Positions 37,888 through 49,242 of a DNA stretch of 64,000 bases are shown piece after piece. This DNA is from Margaritifera margaritifera (Eukaryota; Mollusca; Bivalvia; Unionida; Margaritiferidae), in the NCBI GenBank assembly GCA_029931535.1, contig JAQPZY010001405.1:186001-250000 (forward strand), in the 5' to 3' direction. Made by a program: the position numbers and the translations under genes. Under the pieces are notes generated by a model. It did no database searches, was not told the DNA's origin, and saw only the letters and a program-made list of their open reading frames with translations. How positions within the stretch are numbered: the stretch's first letter is position 1; each line of letters starts with the position of its first letter.

Positions 37888-40800
37888 GTAAGCAACCAGC
37901 AACACGTCGTTTCGTATAAAAATATAGGACAGACACTAGTGCTTAATTTTGCAACAATACAATAAATCAAATGAATTATATGTATTTCTTAAATAGTCTA
38001 GAAAAGCTTAAAACTGATCACTTGAAATATTTTCCGTACACTTTTAATATTGCACTATATTTAAATAAATGTTATTTCATAACTTGTAAGTTTCATAAGA
38101 TGCATACTTTCTGTGGCAGGTAAATCATCGCTATCCACATCGAATGAAGGTGCAATATATGACCCAGGAAAAAAGACAGATGTACTGAGTAAGTATTCGT
38201 TACATATGGATCTATAAAACCTAGGTGTTGCTTATGGCTGTCAACAGGTGGAACTAATCTAATAAATAAGTTCTTGTCTGGCCTGCTTATGCATTGGCGA
38301 GACCTAGGTATCACTCATTCCGGCGGCTGCGGTGTCAATGTTGGTTAAGCTTGTGGTTACAGTTTTATATATCTTTATTAGTCCAAAACTCTGGAAGGGA
38401 CAGTTATCGTAATTGCACTGTAGACTCAAGAAGCTCAGCCAATTAAAAATCGTTATTAAGTCTTCGGTTATAGTTTTTCTATATGGTCATAAGTCCCAAA
38501 CACTGGAGGTGGGGATGGGAGGAGGAGGGGGAGGGGGAAGGGGATAGCTATCATACTTAGACAGTATAATCAGAAACTCTGCCCTGAAATATCAGGCCTC
38601 TCTACATTCCGTTTAACATGCATGCAAGGTCAAGGTAATTAAAAAACGAAAACATATATTCATCAAGCAAGGGAGCAGGCGAGACGTATAATTCCTTGAA
38701 ATGTCTTGTCTGTTCGTTATGTTTTTGTTGCATCATGACATCAATGACAGCAAAGAAGGATGAAAAGAAAACATTTTAATCTCTTTCCTGAATCTTGGGA
38801 GGTAAATGCACACAAAATGGGTTCATTCGAAAACTTAAAAGGCATATGCATATTTGTTTTTAAATTCATTTCATTCAAATGGCTTTTTACTTTGAAATAC
38901 GTGTAGCTATATTCATATTTTAAGAATAAAGACAGCAGAAATTTTTTATGTTTAGCTTCTGCACCTTTTCCTGACCTTCAAACTGATCTATGATTCTATT
39001 AATCCTGTTTTTCAATTTTAAAGTCACTGATTTTGGAGTTTATAATTTCGTAAAACCATCATATTTGATATGAAAATATGTGAATTAATGTGCGGAGTAG
39101 TCATTGAAAAGAAATGCAAATAGCCACATGTCCATTACTTTTACAGCGGACTTTCTGGAAAATCCCTCCATCAGAAATGAAAATCACCTTCGCCGACTTG
39201 CTTCCGTATTAGCAAGTAAGTACTCTTTACTGTAGTATTAAGCGAATTACAATCGATTTTATTTGTCTAAAGAATATTATCTAGTTGTAGGCAAACTACG
39301 TTTAAGTGTTTATTATTTTATTAATAGGAACACAGGAACACTATATACTTACATGTATCTATTCTTTCTAACTAAAGAAACGCAAAGCATGGATTTCCCA
39401 ATTCTTATAACGAAAAATATTAACACTTTCCCAACGCATTTTTTTAGGAGCAAACAACTGTTGCATTATCGATTTCTTTGGTCAACAATATCCTAATAAA
39501 AGAGATGGTGACATAAGGTATCCTTGTCTGAACCCACTTCATTTACAATATATAGTTTAAATCTTGCTCCCTTCGACAGATTCACACATTTTGAACCGCA
39601 CTGAATAATCGTATCGTAAGGGTTTGTCGGTTTAGTTCGTCACAAAAGTTTCACTCATGATTTCCCTCATCTAGAGATGGAAGTCTAAACAATTTCCCAA
39701 CCCCCTTTTTCAGGCAAACTGAAATGTCTTTGTTCTGACATTTAGTGACGGATTTGTGTTGAATTCTTCAAGGGACCGAGTTTGCTCTGTCCCGGAATTA
39801 GACTATTCATAGATCGTTCTCGCAGACGGAACGAGACTATGACGCTCCTTCCGTCGTATGCTTTTAGGAATTCCTAATAAATTTATTCCAGTAAAAATTT
39901 ACCTCCCTTTGGTACTCTTCTTATGAAAGATACATAATTTACTTATTTAAAAAGGGATTAGTGTCAAAATTTTTGTTTCATTGCTGTGAAAGGATTTGTG
40001 TCCCTCATTTTATTAAACTTTTAATATAGTGATTTAATTTATTACTTTTTAAATTAATTTAACGTCGACCACTGTTGCCATGTTGTTGTCTGTTAGGCTT
40101 TTCCCCTATCTATTTAAAGCTTGGTGTCAATCGGAATATCCTCGGCATTTTCCGTCGCATGTTAGAAAAAACCTCGGATGTAAATAATGTCCATTTTAAA
40201 CTGCCCTCAAGTCCGTGGTTGTTATCGTGTCATAATAACCTCATTAACGTCAAAATGACTAGATGACGTGTCGACACTAACAGCAAAGTAAACAGTCGTT
40301 TAAAGCTATTGAAACCGAATGATTTCTTAATTTTTTTTCATTACAAAGCTGCAGGAATAACATTAAAAATGAAAAGCGCAGGTGTTTCATTAATTGTTGA
40401 AAGGTCGTCCAGTGCTATTTTCAACACCTATCATTTTGGAAGAATCTGTTCTTCGCACATCTAGCCGTATGTTTGTCCGCCAAAATCTTACTAATTCGGG
40501 AAGTACCATTACCACTAGCTCCGAGTTTCTTTCAGGGAGTCGAAGTTATTCGATTCGTATCAAAAAGAGAGGAGGATGTTCCGAATCAGCTCGGTGTATG
40601 TATATGAGTAAATGTAGGTGGATAGTTAAGTAGGCAGGTAGATTTGTTGATTTGTAGATATTCAGCAAATAATTTGTCTATTTTACTGTTTTCCTTTTTA
40701 GGTGGCGGTCAGGTGCAACTGTGGCAATTCTTGTTAGAGCTACTTACTGACAAAGCAAACTCATCCTGTATACGATGGGAGGGGCCCAACGGGGAGTTCC

Positions 40801-41324
40801 GAATGACAGACCCAGAGGAGGTCGCCAAAAGATGGGGTGTCAGGAAAAACAAGCCAAACATGAATTACGACAAACTGAGTCGTGCTTTACGATATTATTA
40901 CGATAAGATGATTTTAACAAAAGTCACTGGTAAGCGATATACCTATCGCTTTGATTTTCGGGTCATCATCCAATCAAATCGCTCCCTCTCCGGAACTTCA
41001 AGCAGTTCCTTTTTTCCTCAAGAAAGCGGACTTTTTACAGCCGGATCATCTTCGTCTTGTCCTCAACTCCCATGCGGGTCACATGACGATCTCAACGATC
41101 AGAGATTCTTCCGCGAGGAATATACTCAAACATTTCAATCTCTCGAATACAGTGATGGACCTCAGGTCGAATCATTGCAATACCCAAGTTTCCAAGATTG
41201 GGATGCCCAAGGATGTATCACTGCACCTCAGTACAGACAGTCCCAACTCCAACACGCTCATTCTTTCCCTCCATTTTTATACAACGAACATTACTCAAAT
41301 TATTATCCCCATCCGCACATGTAA
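37425..41324 (+). CDS. ETS-domain transcription factor, ERG/FLI1/FEV class (four coding exons)
   Basis: Exons 37425-37887, 38120-38188, 39147-39215 and 40702-41324 join in one frame: 1224 nt, 407 residues plus TAA. All introns begin GTAAG and end AG, and every junction falls after the first base of a codon. Residues about 204-286 form the ETS winged helix-turn-helix that binds GGAA/T DNA in the nucleus. It starts [12 protein letters not shown], has the three spaced tryptophans (W208, W226, W245), [19 protein letters not shown], and the invariant DNA-contacting arginines R261 and R264. It ends [10 protein letters not shown]. The sequence is closest to ERG, FLI1 and FEV. Departures from that class include DKMIL where DKNIM is usual and TGKRY where HGKRY is usual. 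No Pointed (SAM) domain is present, unlike ERG and FLI1 but as in FEV. The N-terminal half has a PPSY motif (87-90) that could bind WW domains. The C-terminus is Ser/Gln/Tyr-rich. The start is the first ATG in exon 1; the frame is open upstream to the acceptor, so a longer N-terminus is possible. Confidence 0.92.
38120..38188 (+). other. ETS gene coding exon 2 (69 nt, symmetric)
   Basis: Acceptor CTGTGGCAG, donor GTAAGT at 38189. Codes [23 protein letters not shown]. The length is divisible by three and both junctions have the same phase, so skipping keeps the frame. Confidence 0.8.
38189..39146 (+). other. ETS gene intron 2 with a diverged internal duplication
   Basis: GGTTACAGTTTTATATATCT with TTAGTCCAAAACTCTGGA (about 38354-38395) is echoed by GGTTATAGTTTTTCTATATG with TAAGTCCCAAACACTGGA (about 38466-38506). 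A G-rich purine tract of about 45 bp (38508-38545) follows. No conserved exon seen inside. Confidence 0.55.
39147..39215 (+). other. ETS gene coding exon 3 (69 nt, symmetric)
   Basis: Acceptor ACTTTTACAG, donor GTAAGT at 39216. Codes [23 protein letters not shown]. Same length and phase as exon 2, so it is also skippable in frame. Short symmetric exons before the ETS exon are a known feature of vertebrate ERG/FLI1 genes. Confidence 0.8.
39216..40701 (+). other. ETS gene intron 3
   Basis: About 1.5 kb, GTAAGT to TTTTTAG. It contains an open stretch at 40394-40593 followed by a GTGTATG donor-like site, whose phase does not fit exon 4 (see rejected items). Otherwise no feature seen. Confidence 0.6.
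40702..41324 (+). other. ETS gene terminal coding exon (whole ETS domain plus C-terminus)
   Basis: Acceptor TTTTCCTTTTTAG, with AG at 40700-40701. It begins with the last two bases of a serine codon, then [10 protein letters not shown]. It holds the complete ETS domain and a 121-residue tail rich in Ser, Gln and Tyr, ending in NYYPHPHM and TAA at 41322-41324. The ETS domain in one terminal exon matches vertebrate ERG/FLI1 gene structure. Confidence 0.92.
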
Positions 41325-41880
41325 CTAGACCCACATTTATAAGTTTTCATGTCAGAAATATATAAGGAATTCCATCTCCCTGGTCTTTGTCTGAACCTAA
41401 ATAGCAGAGTGGTTTTGCACTGTAAATAATTTAAGGTAAATTATTTCAGGTATAGCTCGATCAGTGTGACCTGACTATTTGACCTTTCATTAAAATATTT
41501 TCATTTGGGTCTAGTCCATTCGAGAAATAGGTAGAGTGATATGTATTCACTGATCATTCTCCTGATGAACTAGACCCTACTGCATATTCTAGCGAAAGAT
41601 TTAACTGCTAGATGCGGTTTAGTCGACTCATTGATTCGTCAAATGTTTTACATTTCGAATAATTGTACATATCCAGGGATATATAAACATTTTAATGTTC
41701 TTCTTTATGTATTTATAAATATTTGGTTATCGTGTAGCAATTTTGAATATGATTCCAAGGTTTTAGACATGATTTCCTGTTTCTTTGAATGTTCTTTGAT
41801 GTATTCTCTACCTCTTACGACTTTGACAGCAAATCTTGTATTGAAGCACGTGGAATTTCACCATTTAAAATTCGGATACG

Positions 41881-41964
<84 letters not shown>

Positions 41965-42034
41965 TTGCTCAACAGTTTGGTTGCCATTTCAATCACTAAC
42001 ATCAGCAGTATATTCAAACAATAGGTTGAATAAA
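41325..42034 (+). other. Probable 3' untranslated region of the ETS gene
   Basis: The first AATAAA after the stop is at 42029-42034, beyond an (AT)n tract. A partly paired hairpin is formed by GGGTCTAGTCCATTCGAGAA (41509-41528) and TTCTCCTGATGAACTAGACCC-type sequence ending near 41577. The transcript end is inferred only. Confidence 0.4.
41886..41960. repeat. (AT)n microsatellite in the presumed 3' UTR
   Basis: Uninterrupted AT dinucleotides about 560 bp after the ETS stop codon. Confidence 0.96.

Positions 42035-42070
<36 letters not shown>
42035..42070. repeat. (AAT)n microsatellite
   Basis: About twelve AAT/ATA units directly after the AATAAA at 42029. Confidence 0.95.
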
Positions 42071-42204
42071 TGTACGCAAGAAACTTAGACAGTATTTTCG
42101 CTTTTTAAAATACATGACACGGTGTATTTACGTTAGTCCGTAATTGTTTACAGAGTTGAAAAGTTAAATTCATATTTTCTGGATAGCACCCGATCTCCCC
42201 CACC

Positions 42205-42212
42205 CACTCTCT

Positions 42213-42287
<75 letters not shown>
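42205..42287. repeat. (TC)n microsatellite
   Basis: TCCCTCCC lead-in, then a pure TC repeat. Confidence 0.96.
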
Positions 42288-42291
<4 letters not shown>

Positions 42292-43083
42292 CCATAGATC
42301 TGTTGATTTGCAGGAAGACTAGATTTCCCAAAACATACAATGCATTACAATCAAATGCAGACCAAAGTGCTCAAATGCTATTTCCATATGATCTCATTCC
42401 TGAACTATATTCCTTTTTGGTTGGTGCATATTTTCTACAGTAGAATATACCGCATTTTTATCCACAAATTTAAATAATTTTGTCAAAATATGTAAATAAC
42501 TATACAAATAATATTTCAAACTTTGCATAATAATAAATTATAAAAAGTTAATATGGTATTTTGATAAAATGTTAAATTTTCATTATACAGAAAGTTTGTA
42601 AACCAAAATATTTTTCCTTAACAAATATGCAGAATACGTTGATTCATATTCTGAGTCGGGCAGGGACTTGTCATGATTGATCTGAGTCAGACAGGAACTT
42701 GTCGTGATCGATATTCAATCTGAAGAAAATATAAATACGTTTTATGAACAAATTTTATAAGCAAGTTAAACGTGTTCGTCAAGGTGGATAACAAAGAAAA
42801 TAGAAATTTACTGTAATATAAATAATAATTATTTTGTAATTGGAGCATAAATTGACACTGCTAGTTTCACGATACTTCGTTTTTCAGCATAATTTCAAAT
42901 GCCTCTTTGACTATCTGTCCAGTCAGATTGGATGTTTACAAAACTGTACATGTCGACAGAAAAGGCATTGGTTTGATATATGAGATATACAAAAGAAACA
43001 CAGATCATTTTAGCCATGTAAGATCAACATCACGTAGTTAGGAAGAAATAACAAGTATTATTAGTCCCTCAGCCGAACTAGTA
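42288..43083. other. Non-coding stretch with one short duplication
   Basis: TCTGAGTCGGGCAGGGACTTG and TCTGAGTCAGACAGGAACTTG-type blocks (about 42650-42710) form a 31-bp tandem pair. Otherwise nothing recognised. Confidence 0.5.
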
Positions 43084-43085
43084 TA

Positions 43086-43295
43086 CCGTATATACTCGCG
43101 TATAAAGCCGGTCCAAACAACATAGACCCTGATCTGCCGTCGCATAATGCGTCGGCAGATCAGGGTCTATGTTGTTTGTTCTAGTAATTAGTCCTTAAAA
43201 ACTGCATAGACCCAGATCTGCCGGCGCATTATGCGACGGGAGATCTGGGTCTATACAGTTTGCGTTTGAATTGGATTATAAGCGAGTACATACGG
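43086..43295 (+). mobile_element. Double-hairpin TA-flanked MITE, copy D
   Basis: Begins CCGTATATACTCGCGTATAA and ends GCGAGTACATACGG, flanked by TA (43084-43085, 43296-43297). Hairpin 1 (43114-43178) is identical over 65 nt to hairpin 1 of copy B. Hairpin 2 (about 43197-43261) has core CCCAGATCTGCCGGCGCAT around a single T, with one or two mismatches. Best-preserved TIRs of the four copies. Confidence 0.9.
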
Positions 43296-43537
43296 TAGTC
43301 ATTATTATATCTCAGTTTTTGAAATCCTCTGGAATAAAAACTTTATTGACATATTTAGATATACACTGCTGTTTGTATTCCAAAGACATCTATTGTTATG
43401 GTTGATTTCCATTTTATTGTTATACATAAGTATATTCTATTGTAAATGGTTATTTCTGTACATAGTATCTATCTCGTTATATAGCAAAGATTTATTTTTC
43501 TACAAAAATATAAGGAAAAAAATGTGTGCATGTCGGA

Positions 43538-43741
<204 letters not shown>

Positions 43742-43924
43742 CACACACACATAAAGCTTTTGTTTTTAATCTGAATAGAGTCACTTGTTGCACATATTTT
43801 TAATCTGTTCATATAAATTGCATAAGCATAGATTGGAACAATTGATCTCTATGAAACCCTTATGGATTCAGTCAGATTATGTCAACATAATTCTTGTTAT
43901 TGAAGAGTAATGTGCTAAATATGT

Positions 43925-43976
43925 TACATTTAGCATCTAAGTCCATCGCATCTAAGTCCATTGCATTTAAGTCCAT
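43925..43976. repeat. 17-bp tandem repeat, three units
   Basis: GCATCTAAGTCCATCGC-type unit three times, with C/T changes. Confidence 0.85.
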
Positions 43977-44742
43977 ATTCTACAATATATGAAGGCAACT
44001 TGAAATACCGCGACCGGGAATCATGTATTCTTTTAACAACACCGCTGAGATTATGCTGAAAGTTTCTTTTTAATTAGTTGATACATTCAAGTACGTAACT
44101 GGCAACAAGTTGGTAAAAACACGTATATTACAAAGGAATCGAAACTTTAAGTCGATGTGTGCCCCTGCTCTAACCGGTTGTCTGGATTTGAGCTTGAGCT
44201 GGGTAGAATTGTAAAATTGTCATCGTAGTAACTACTTCTGAAACAATTTTAAATTTGTGAATGGTATAGATGTCATCATTGTCATGCTTTAAATTTATTA
44301 GACCTAAAAGCAGGGTGTAATAGACATAGGTTGATAAATGTAATCGATAGGATCTGAAACCAAGCAAATTTGCAATGATCACGGGAAATTATTGCTTACA
44401 ATATCACTGATTTCAAATATACGTTTACTTCCCTTGATTCGAAGCTTGATTTTCTGGTTTTCGTTTGACTTGGAAACCATGTGCGCACATTTGTAACCAA
44501 TAAAAGATTTTAATATTGGATAGTGTATATATAGGTACGTTATTTTTTAAAATAAGCTTTTAAATTTGATTTTTTTAAATTACTGTACTGCCATAATAAA
44601 AAATGTGATATAAAAGAATTGATTCGAAAGGTGCTATAAATGTACAAAGACAATTATTTTGCATCTGTGAACTGTTTTTGTATGTAAGAGAAAACTCCAA
44701 ATAAAACAACTTGTGACATTAATTTGTCTTCACTTTTAGTAT
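43977..44742. other. Non-coding stretch, nothing recognised
   Basis: The minus frame 44170-44382 lacks any domain. AT-rich. Confidence 0.5.
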
Positions 44743-44767
44743 TTCTCTCTCTCTCTCTCTCGTGATA

Positions 44768-44839
<72 letters not shown>
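44743..44839. repeat. (TC)n, short spacer, (AT)n
   Basis: TC to 44760, CGTGATACTA, then AT to about 44839. Same TC-then-TA order as the composites elsewhere. Confidence 0.95.
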
Positions 44840-44846
<7 letters not shown>

Positions 44847-45020
44847 TATATATATAAGCAGTATAACTTAACTAGAAAATTGTTCATAGCCCAACCTTTA
44901 AAGTATATACACTTACTTGGCATCACAAGGGGAATTAATCTGTGCAGTCAGCATGGATTCCTCGGGTTGTCCTTTCCACCATGCAGTCATAACTTGGAAA
45001 CCATTGAAATATGTACTCAA

Positions 45021-45078
45021 AGGAGTTGCGGTGGATCAGTGGTTAAGGCGTTGGACTGTAGGTTCGAGTCCCACCATT
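45021..45078 (+). repeat. tRNA-derived fragment with intact A and B boxes but deleted anticodon arm
   Basis: GTGGATCAGTGGTTAAGGCG is a good A-box region (D arm) and GGTTCGAGTCC at 45061-45071 is a perfect B-box. Only about 18 nt lie between them (TTAAGGCGTTGGACTGTA), so the 3' half of the anticodon arm and the variable region are missing, and flanking acceptor arms do not pair. It is therefore not a working tRNA gene; a SINE head or tRNA pseudogene is likely. Confidence 0.6.
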
Positions 45079-45584
45079 TGATCAGCCCGGATCGACTATC
45101 AAATTTTTTCAGGATTTTTTAAGGTCATGGGTTTCTTTGCTCTAAGTAATTCAGTTTCATATTGAGTAATTTTTCTAAATGAATGCTAAATAATACAAAA
45201 TATACATTAAAAATAATCTCTGAGTAATGGCACATAATATGTGAAATACCTTAAAATAATGCACAATACATGCGATAAGATATAAACAACAAATATTTGA
45301 GGCACTTTAATATAGTAATACCAGCAACTATCAAATTCTATTTAAACAAACTTTGCAAACTTGCTTAAAAATATTTAAGAATTACATGTGGTAAAGTTTT
45401 CAGCAATAATTCTCTGCAAATAAATGTATAAACTTGAAAATGGTTTTTACAAGACATGTGTTCTTTTTAAATAAAAAGCTTTTACTTGCACGTAATTAAA
45501 TATGTAAAGAAATTGTGATACTTTGATTTATTGGCGTGCACCTTAGACGTCTTTATTTCACCAGCCTTACGGCTACATTGCATT

Positions 45585-45745
45585 ATTAGTCAAATCCAGG
45601 TTTTTTATCTTTACTTTTTTTTTTTTAATTGGGCAATGAGAATAAAGTGTCTTGCGTAACGACACAACAAGCCAACCAACCCAGTCTGGTCAGAGAATCA
45701 AAGCTGGTACTCCTGCGTAGAAGTCCAGCATGCTAACCACTGATA
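45585..45745 (-). repeat. tRNA-derived SINE-like repeat, second family
   Basis: On the minus strand: AGTGGTTAGCATGCTGGACT (A-box region), then CTTTGATTCTC (decayed B-box). It continues with TTGGCTTGTTGTGTCGTTAC, GCAAGACACTTTATTCTCAT and an A12 run. The tRNA-type head plus body with the GTTGTGTC...AAGACACTTTA motif and A-run are SINE-like. The blocks differ from the 6.3/14-kb family. Confidence 0.6.
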
Positions 45746-46079
45746 TTTTACAAACTGGTTTTATTAATACAATTATATTATGAAATTATTATTAACTTTG
45801 AGGGTTACTTGTATTATTTTTAATTTATATTTTTCTTCAACTACGTGCATTATTTATTTATTTTTTTAAAAATAATTTGTTCTATCTAATAATTTGTTCT
45901 ATCTAAATATTTGTTCTTTGTTGGAGACTTTTTCTGCAAGGAGACGATCTTTGTATAACCCCAAATATGTGACTGTAACTAGTTCTCGTCATAGGTTCCA
46001 TTCCTGGCTTAACTCAAACAAAAAATCTGGACCAGTAAGATCCTTTCTTTGCTGATTGCATATATTCTGAAAACAAATG

Positions 46080-47170
46080 TTTCAAGTTTTTTTCTCTAGG
46101 TTTTGTACCTTCATCCATATTAGATGGACGTTCATACCACAAAGCTTTCTGTAAAAAATGGTTCAAATTCTGTTCAGAAGATTTTGAGAAAAAAAAGTTG
46201 TTGAAAGGTTTTAACCATTTTTAGTAATAGCGCCCATTATTGATGGCGATTTACCACAATTGGTAAAAATCTGAAAGTCCTTAATAGCTGATTTTTTTCT
46301 GTCAAATTTGGTCAATTTATGCTTATCAGTTTTTTAGTGGATGACATTTAAAATTCTATCTATTTTTACTAACAGCAGATGTACTTGATCTTGGATTGGC
46401 ATCGTTTGTAACAAATTTGAAAACTCTTTACGCCAGGTTGCTTTCTGTCAAATTTGGTGAAAGTCTGTCTGGTGAGAGTGTTCAAGAAGAAGTCGTTTTT
46501 AAGTTTTCTAATCTTAGTAACAGCGACCATAGTTTATGGCAGATCGGCCTCATTTGAATAAAACTAGACGCCTTCTGTGCTATAATGCTTTCTGACAATT
46601 CGGTTCAAATTCTGTTTAGCGGTTTTTGAAAAGAGGTCGTTTAAATGTTTTTATATTTTTAGTAAGAGCGGCCATATTTAACAATGGATCGACATCATTT
46701 TAATAAATTTGAAAAATTTTTATACCAGGATGCCTTCTGTCAAGTTTGGTTAAATTCTATTAAGCGGTTTTTGAGACAAGGTGGTTTAAATGTTTTTCTA
46801 TTTTTTAGTAATGGCTGCCATATTTGATGGCGGATTGACATCATTTGAACAAATGGTTTTTTGGTCAAATTCTGTTGAGCGATTTTTGAGAAGTCGTTTA
46901 AATGTTTTCAATTTTTAGTAACGGCGGCCATATTTGACGGCGGAGCGGCATCATATGAACCAGTTTGCAAGACTTTCATAATAGGATGCTTTATTTCAAA
47001 TTTGGTCACATTTTGTTGAGTGGTTATCGATAAAAAGTTGAAATATCAATTGTGAACGACAACGCGCAACGGACGACGGACGACGCACGATGAACGAAGG
47101 ACCGTATTATAAGTTATAAGTAGTTAACTTGGCCTTTAAGGAAGGTGAGCTAAAAAAAAAAAAAAAAAAC
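46080..47170 (+). repeat. Degenerate tandem repeat, about 145-bp unit, ending in ACGGACG motifs and poly(A)
   Basis: TTTTTAGTAAnnGCnnCCATATTTGA-type cores occur with TTAGTAA at 46221, 46366 (TTACTAA), 46514, 46659, 46805 and 46915. Spacings are 145, 148, 145, 146 and 110 bp. Between them lie TTCTGTC/TCAAATTTGG, TTGAGCGGTTTTTGAG and GTTTAAATGTTTT. After the last unit come AACGGACGACGGACGACGC, then AAGGAAGGTGAGCT and an A18 run (about 47153-47170). The poly(A) end suggests a retroposed sequence. From experience such ACGGACG plus GGTGAGCTAAAA ends are common in bivalve genomes (inference). Confidence 0.7.
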
Positions 47171-48448
47171 AGCCACTAAATTTTAAGGTAAAATGTAGGG
47201 GTTTCTGTTTAAACATTTTTTTAATCTTCCATACCTGAAAATTCCATAATCGTTGTTATTATACAATTATATTGCACCATTTACGAAAAATTCTGTTTCA
47301 AACTTGATCCGCACAAAAGTTGTCGCAAATATTACTTACCCTTGATATGTATGCGGAAGTGACGCATCACTAGAACAAAGATCTCACTTACGCAGAGATT
47401 TTTACTCACGCACCTAAGAGGGCGTGAGTGCAATGATAATATGAGGTTAAACTTGTATTTGCTCAATGGAGTTGTTCAAAACATGCTTTCGAAAATATTT
47501 TAGGAAGAGCTAAAATAAGAAAGAAAACGTATCATAATTTTTCGAACCCTGCTATTTATAGTACAAAAATGTAAATATGTGTGACCTATTTTAATCTGCG
47601 CATCGAGATGGTATGTCTGTTATTGGGCCCCAAGATGAATATCATTTATTGCATTAATAACATTGTTTTTCTTTGCAAATATATGCGCAAAAGTAATAGT
47701 CAGAGAAAAACATCAAGAAGAGTGATTTCCCTTGTGAAGACTGGTTATGCCGAGACTCATAAATATCTGTATTGTTTACTGTCAGATACGATGACCAATC
47801 TGTATTGTGAGGACTATTTTTTTTCTTCATTCACTCGAGTGATTTCCTTTGTTTAGACTGACTACCGGAAGATTACAGAAACACCTGGACCATTTATTAT
47901 TCTATACGAATGACAATCTGTATTCTTGATTCACTACAGTGTCATTTTTTAATAGACTGGGCACCGAAAATTACTATCTAACACCATATACAGTATCCAA
48001 GTCACGAATTCAAACTATGGTTGTCAGGTAGTAATGAAGCTAATAGCTTCTTGAATAGACTGTGCATTTGAAAATTGCATGCTGGAGAAGACATACTTTA
48101 ACTTACTTGTGGGTTACTAAGTTTTAACTGAACAGTTTCTGAGCAGTATCGGCAAAAGCATTAAAAACGTTAAACAGGTATTGTATTTGCCACTTTAATT
48201 ACGAAAGGAAGCGATAGCGTATAAGGGAAATAATTAGAAAATAATATCATCAGGTATCATTTGACATTCGTTTCGAACCAGATTCTTTCTTTCTTTCTTT
48301 TTTTTTATAAATTGAATCGGGTTGCGCATGTGTGGATCACTGGATGAGGAACGTGAACGTGCATTGCATTCAAATATGTATTTAAATATGAAGTCATCTT
48401 ACGTTTTGAAAACCATCACAAATTTGCATTCTACCCCTTTCCCCTCAC
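47171..48448. other. Non-coding stretch, nothing recognised
   Basis: GAGTGATTTCC/GACTGACTACC and similar words recur at about 47720, 47838 and 47950, each followed by ATCTGTATT. This hints at an old repeat of about 110 bp, which is why frame 47581-47856 looks repetitive. No gene supported. Confidence 0.45.
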
Positions 48449-48475
48449 CCCCCCCCCCCAAAAAAAAAAATAAAA
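48449..48475. repeat. C-run/A-run junction
   Basis: C9 followed directly by A11, the reverse complement of the T-run/G-run junctions at 16498, 31860 and 59292. Confidence 0.9.
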
Positions 48476-48791
48476 AGAGTGATCAAATGAGCTGTACCTA
48501 ACATTTACAACAGCGTCACTATCTTTTTCGTCAGGATCTGCTTGTTGTGTAGGGAATTTGAGATAGGTTATGAAATGAACAGTGATACTGTGACAATTTA
48601 AGAAATGGAATCGTTTAATGCTACACCTACAGTCAGTATGGTCATCGATAGATCGAGATTTTAAAAAAGAAAGCAAATGATGGCAATTATTAGGAAGAAT
48701 TACACAATGACTGTGCATTCAAACGCAGAAGCGCAATCTCAGCGTATTTTCCAACTTTTATATTACATAAGCCACCTTGAGAAAATAAATG

Positions 48792-49242
48792 CATCAGATC
48801 CATATTTAAGTCAAAATTATCAACAATAAATACATCAGATCCATATTTAAGTCAAAATTATCGACAATAAATACATCAGATCCATATTTAAGTCAAAATT
48901 ATCGACAATAAATACATCAGATCCATATTTAAGTCAAAATTATCGACAATAAATACATCAGATCCATATTTAAGTCAAAATTATCGACAATAAATACATC
49001 AGATCCATATTTAAGTCAAAATTATCGACAATAAATACATCAGATCCATATTTAAGTCAAAATTATCGACAATAAATACATCAGATCCATATTTAAGTCA
49101 AAATTATCGACAATAAATACATCAGATCCATATTTAAGTCAAAATTATCGACAATAAATACATCAGATCCATATTTAAGTCAAAATTATCGACAATAAAT
49201 ACATCAGATCCATATTTAAGTCAAAATTATCGACAATAAATC
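48792..49242. repeat. 41-bp minisatellite, eleven units
   Basis: CATCAGATCCATATTTAAGT, CAAAATTATCGACAATAAATA. Units are nearly identical; the first carries CAACAATAAATA and a GCATCAG start, so the oldest unit is on the left. Confidence 0.97.

Noticed and set aside
40394..40593. Open stretch in ETS intron 3 followed by a GTGTATG donor-like site, looking like an extra or alternative first exon.
   Set aside because: From the ATG at 40394 the donor at 40594 leaves two bases of a codon, while exon 4 needs one. The internal TTTCAG acceptor variant fails the same phase test. No known ETS-gene sequence is visible.
40951..41328. 125-codon plus-strand frame in the ETS terminal exon.
   Set aside because: It is an overlapping alternative frame of the ETS coding exon with no domain.
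45021..45078. Functional tRNA gene.
   Set aside because: A- and B-boxes are too close, the anticodon arm is missing and acceptor arms do not pair. Kept as a tRNA-derived fragment.
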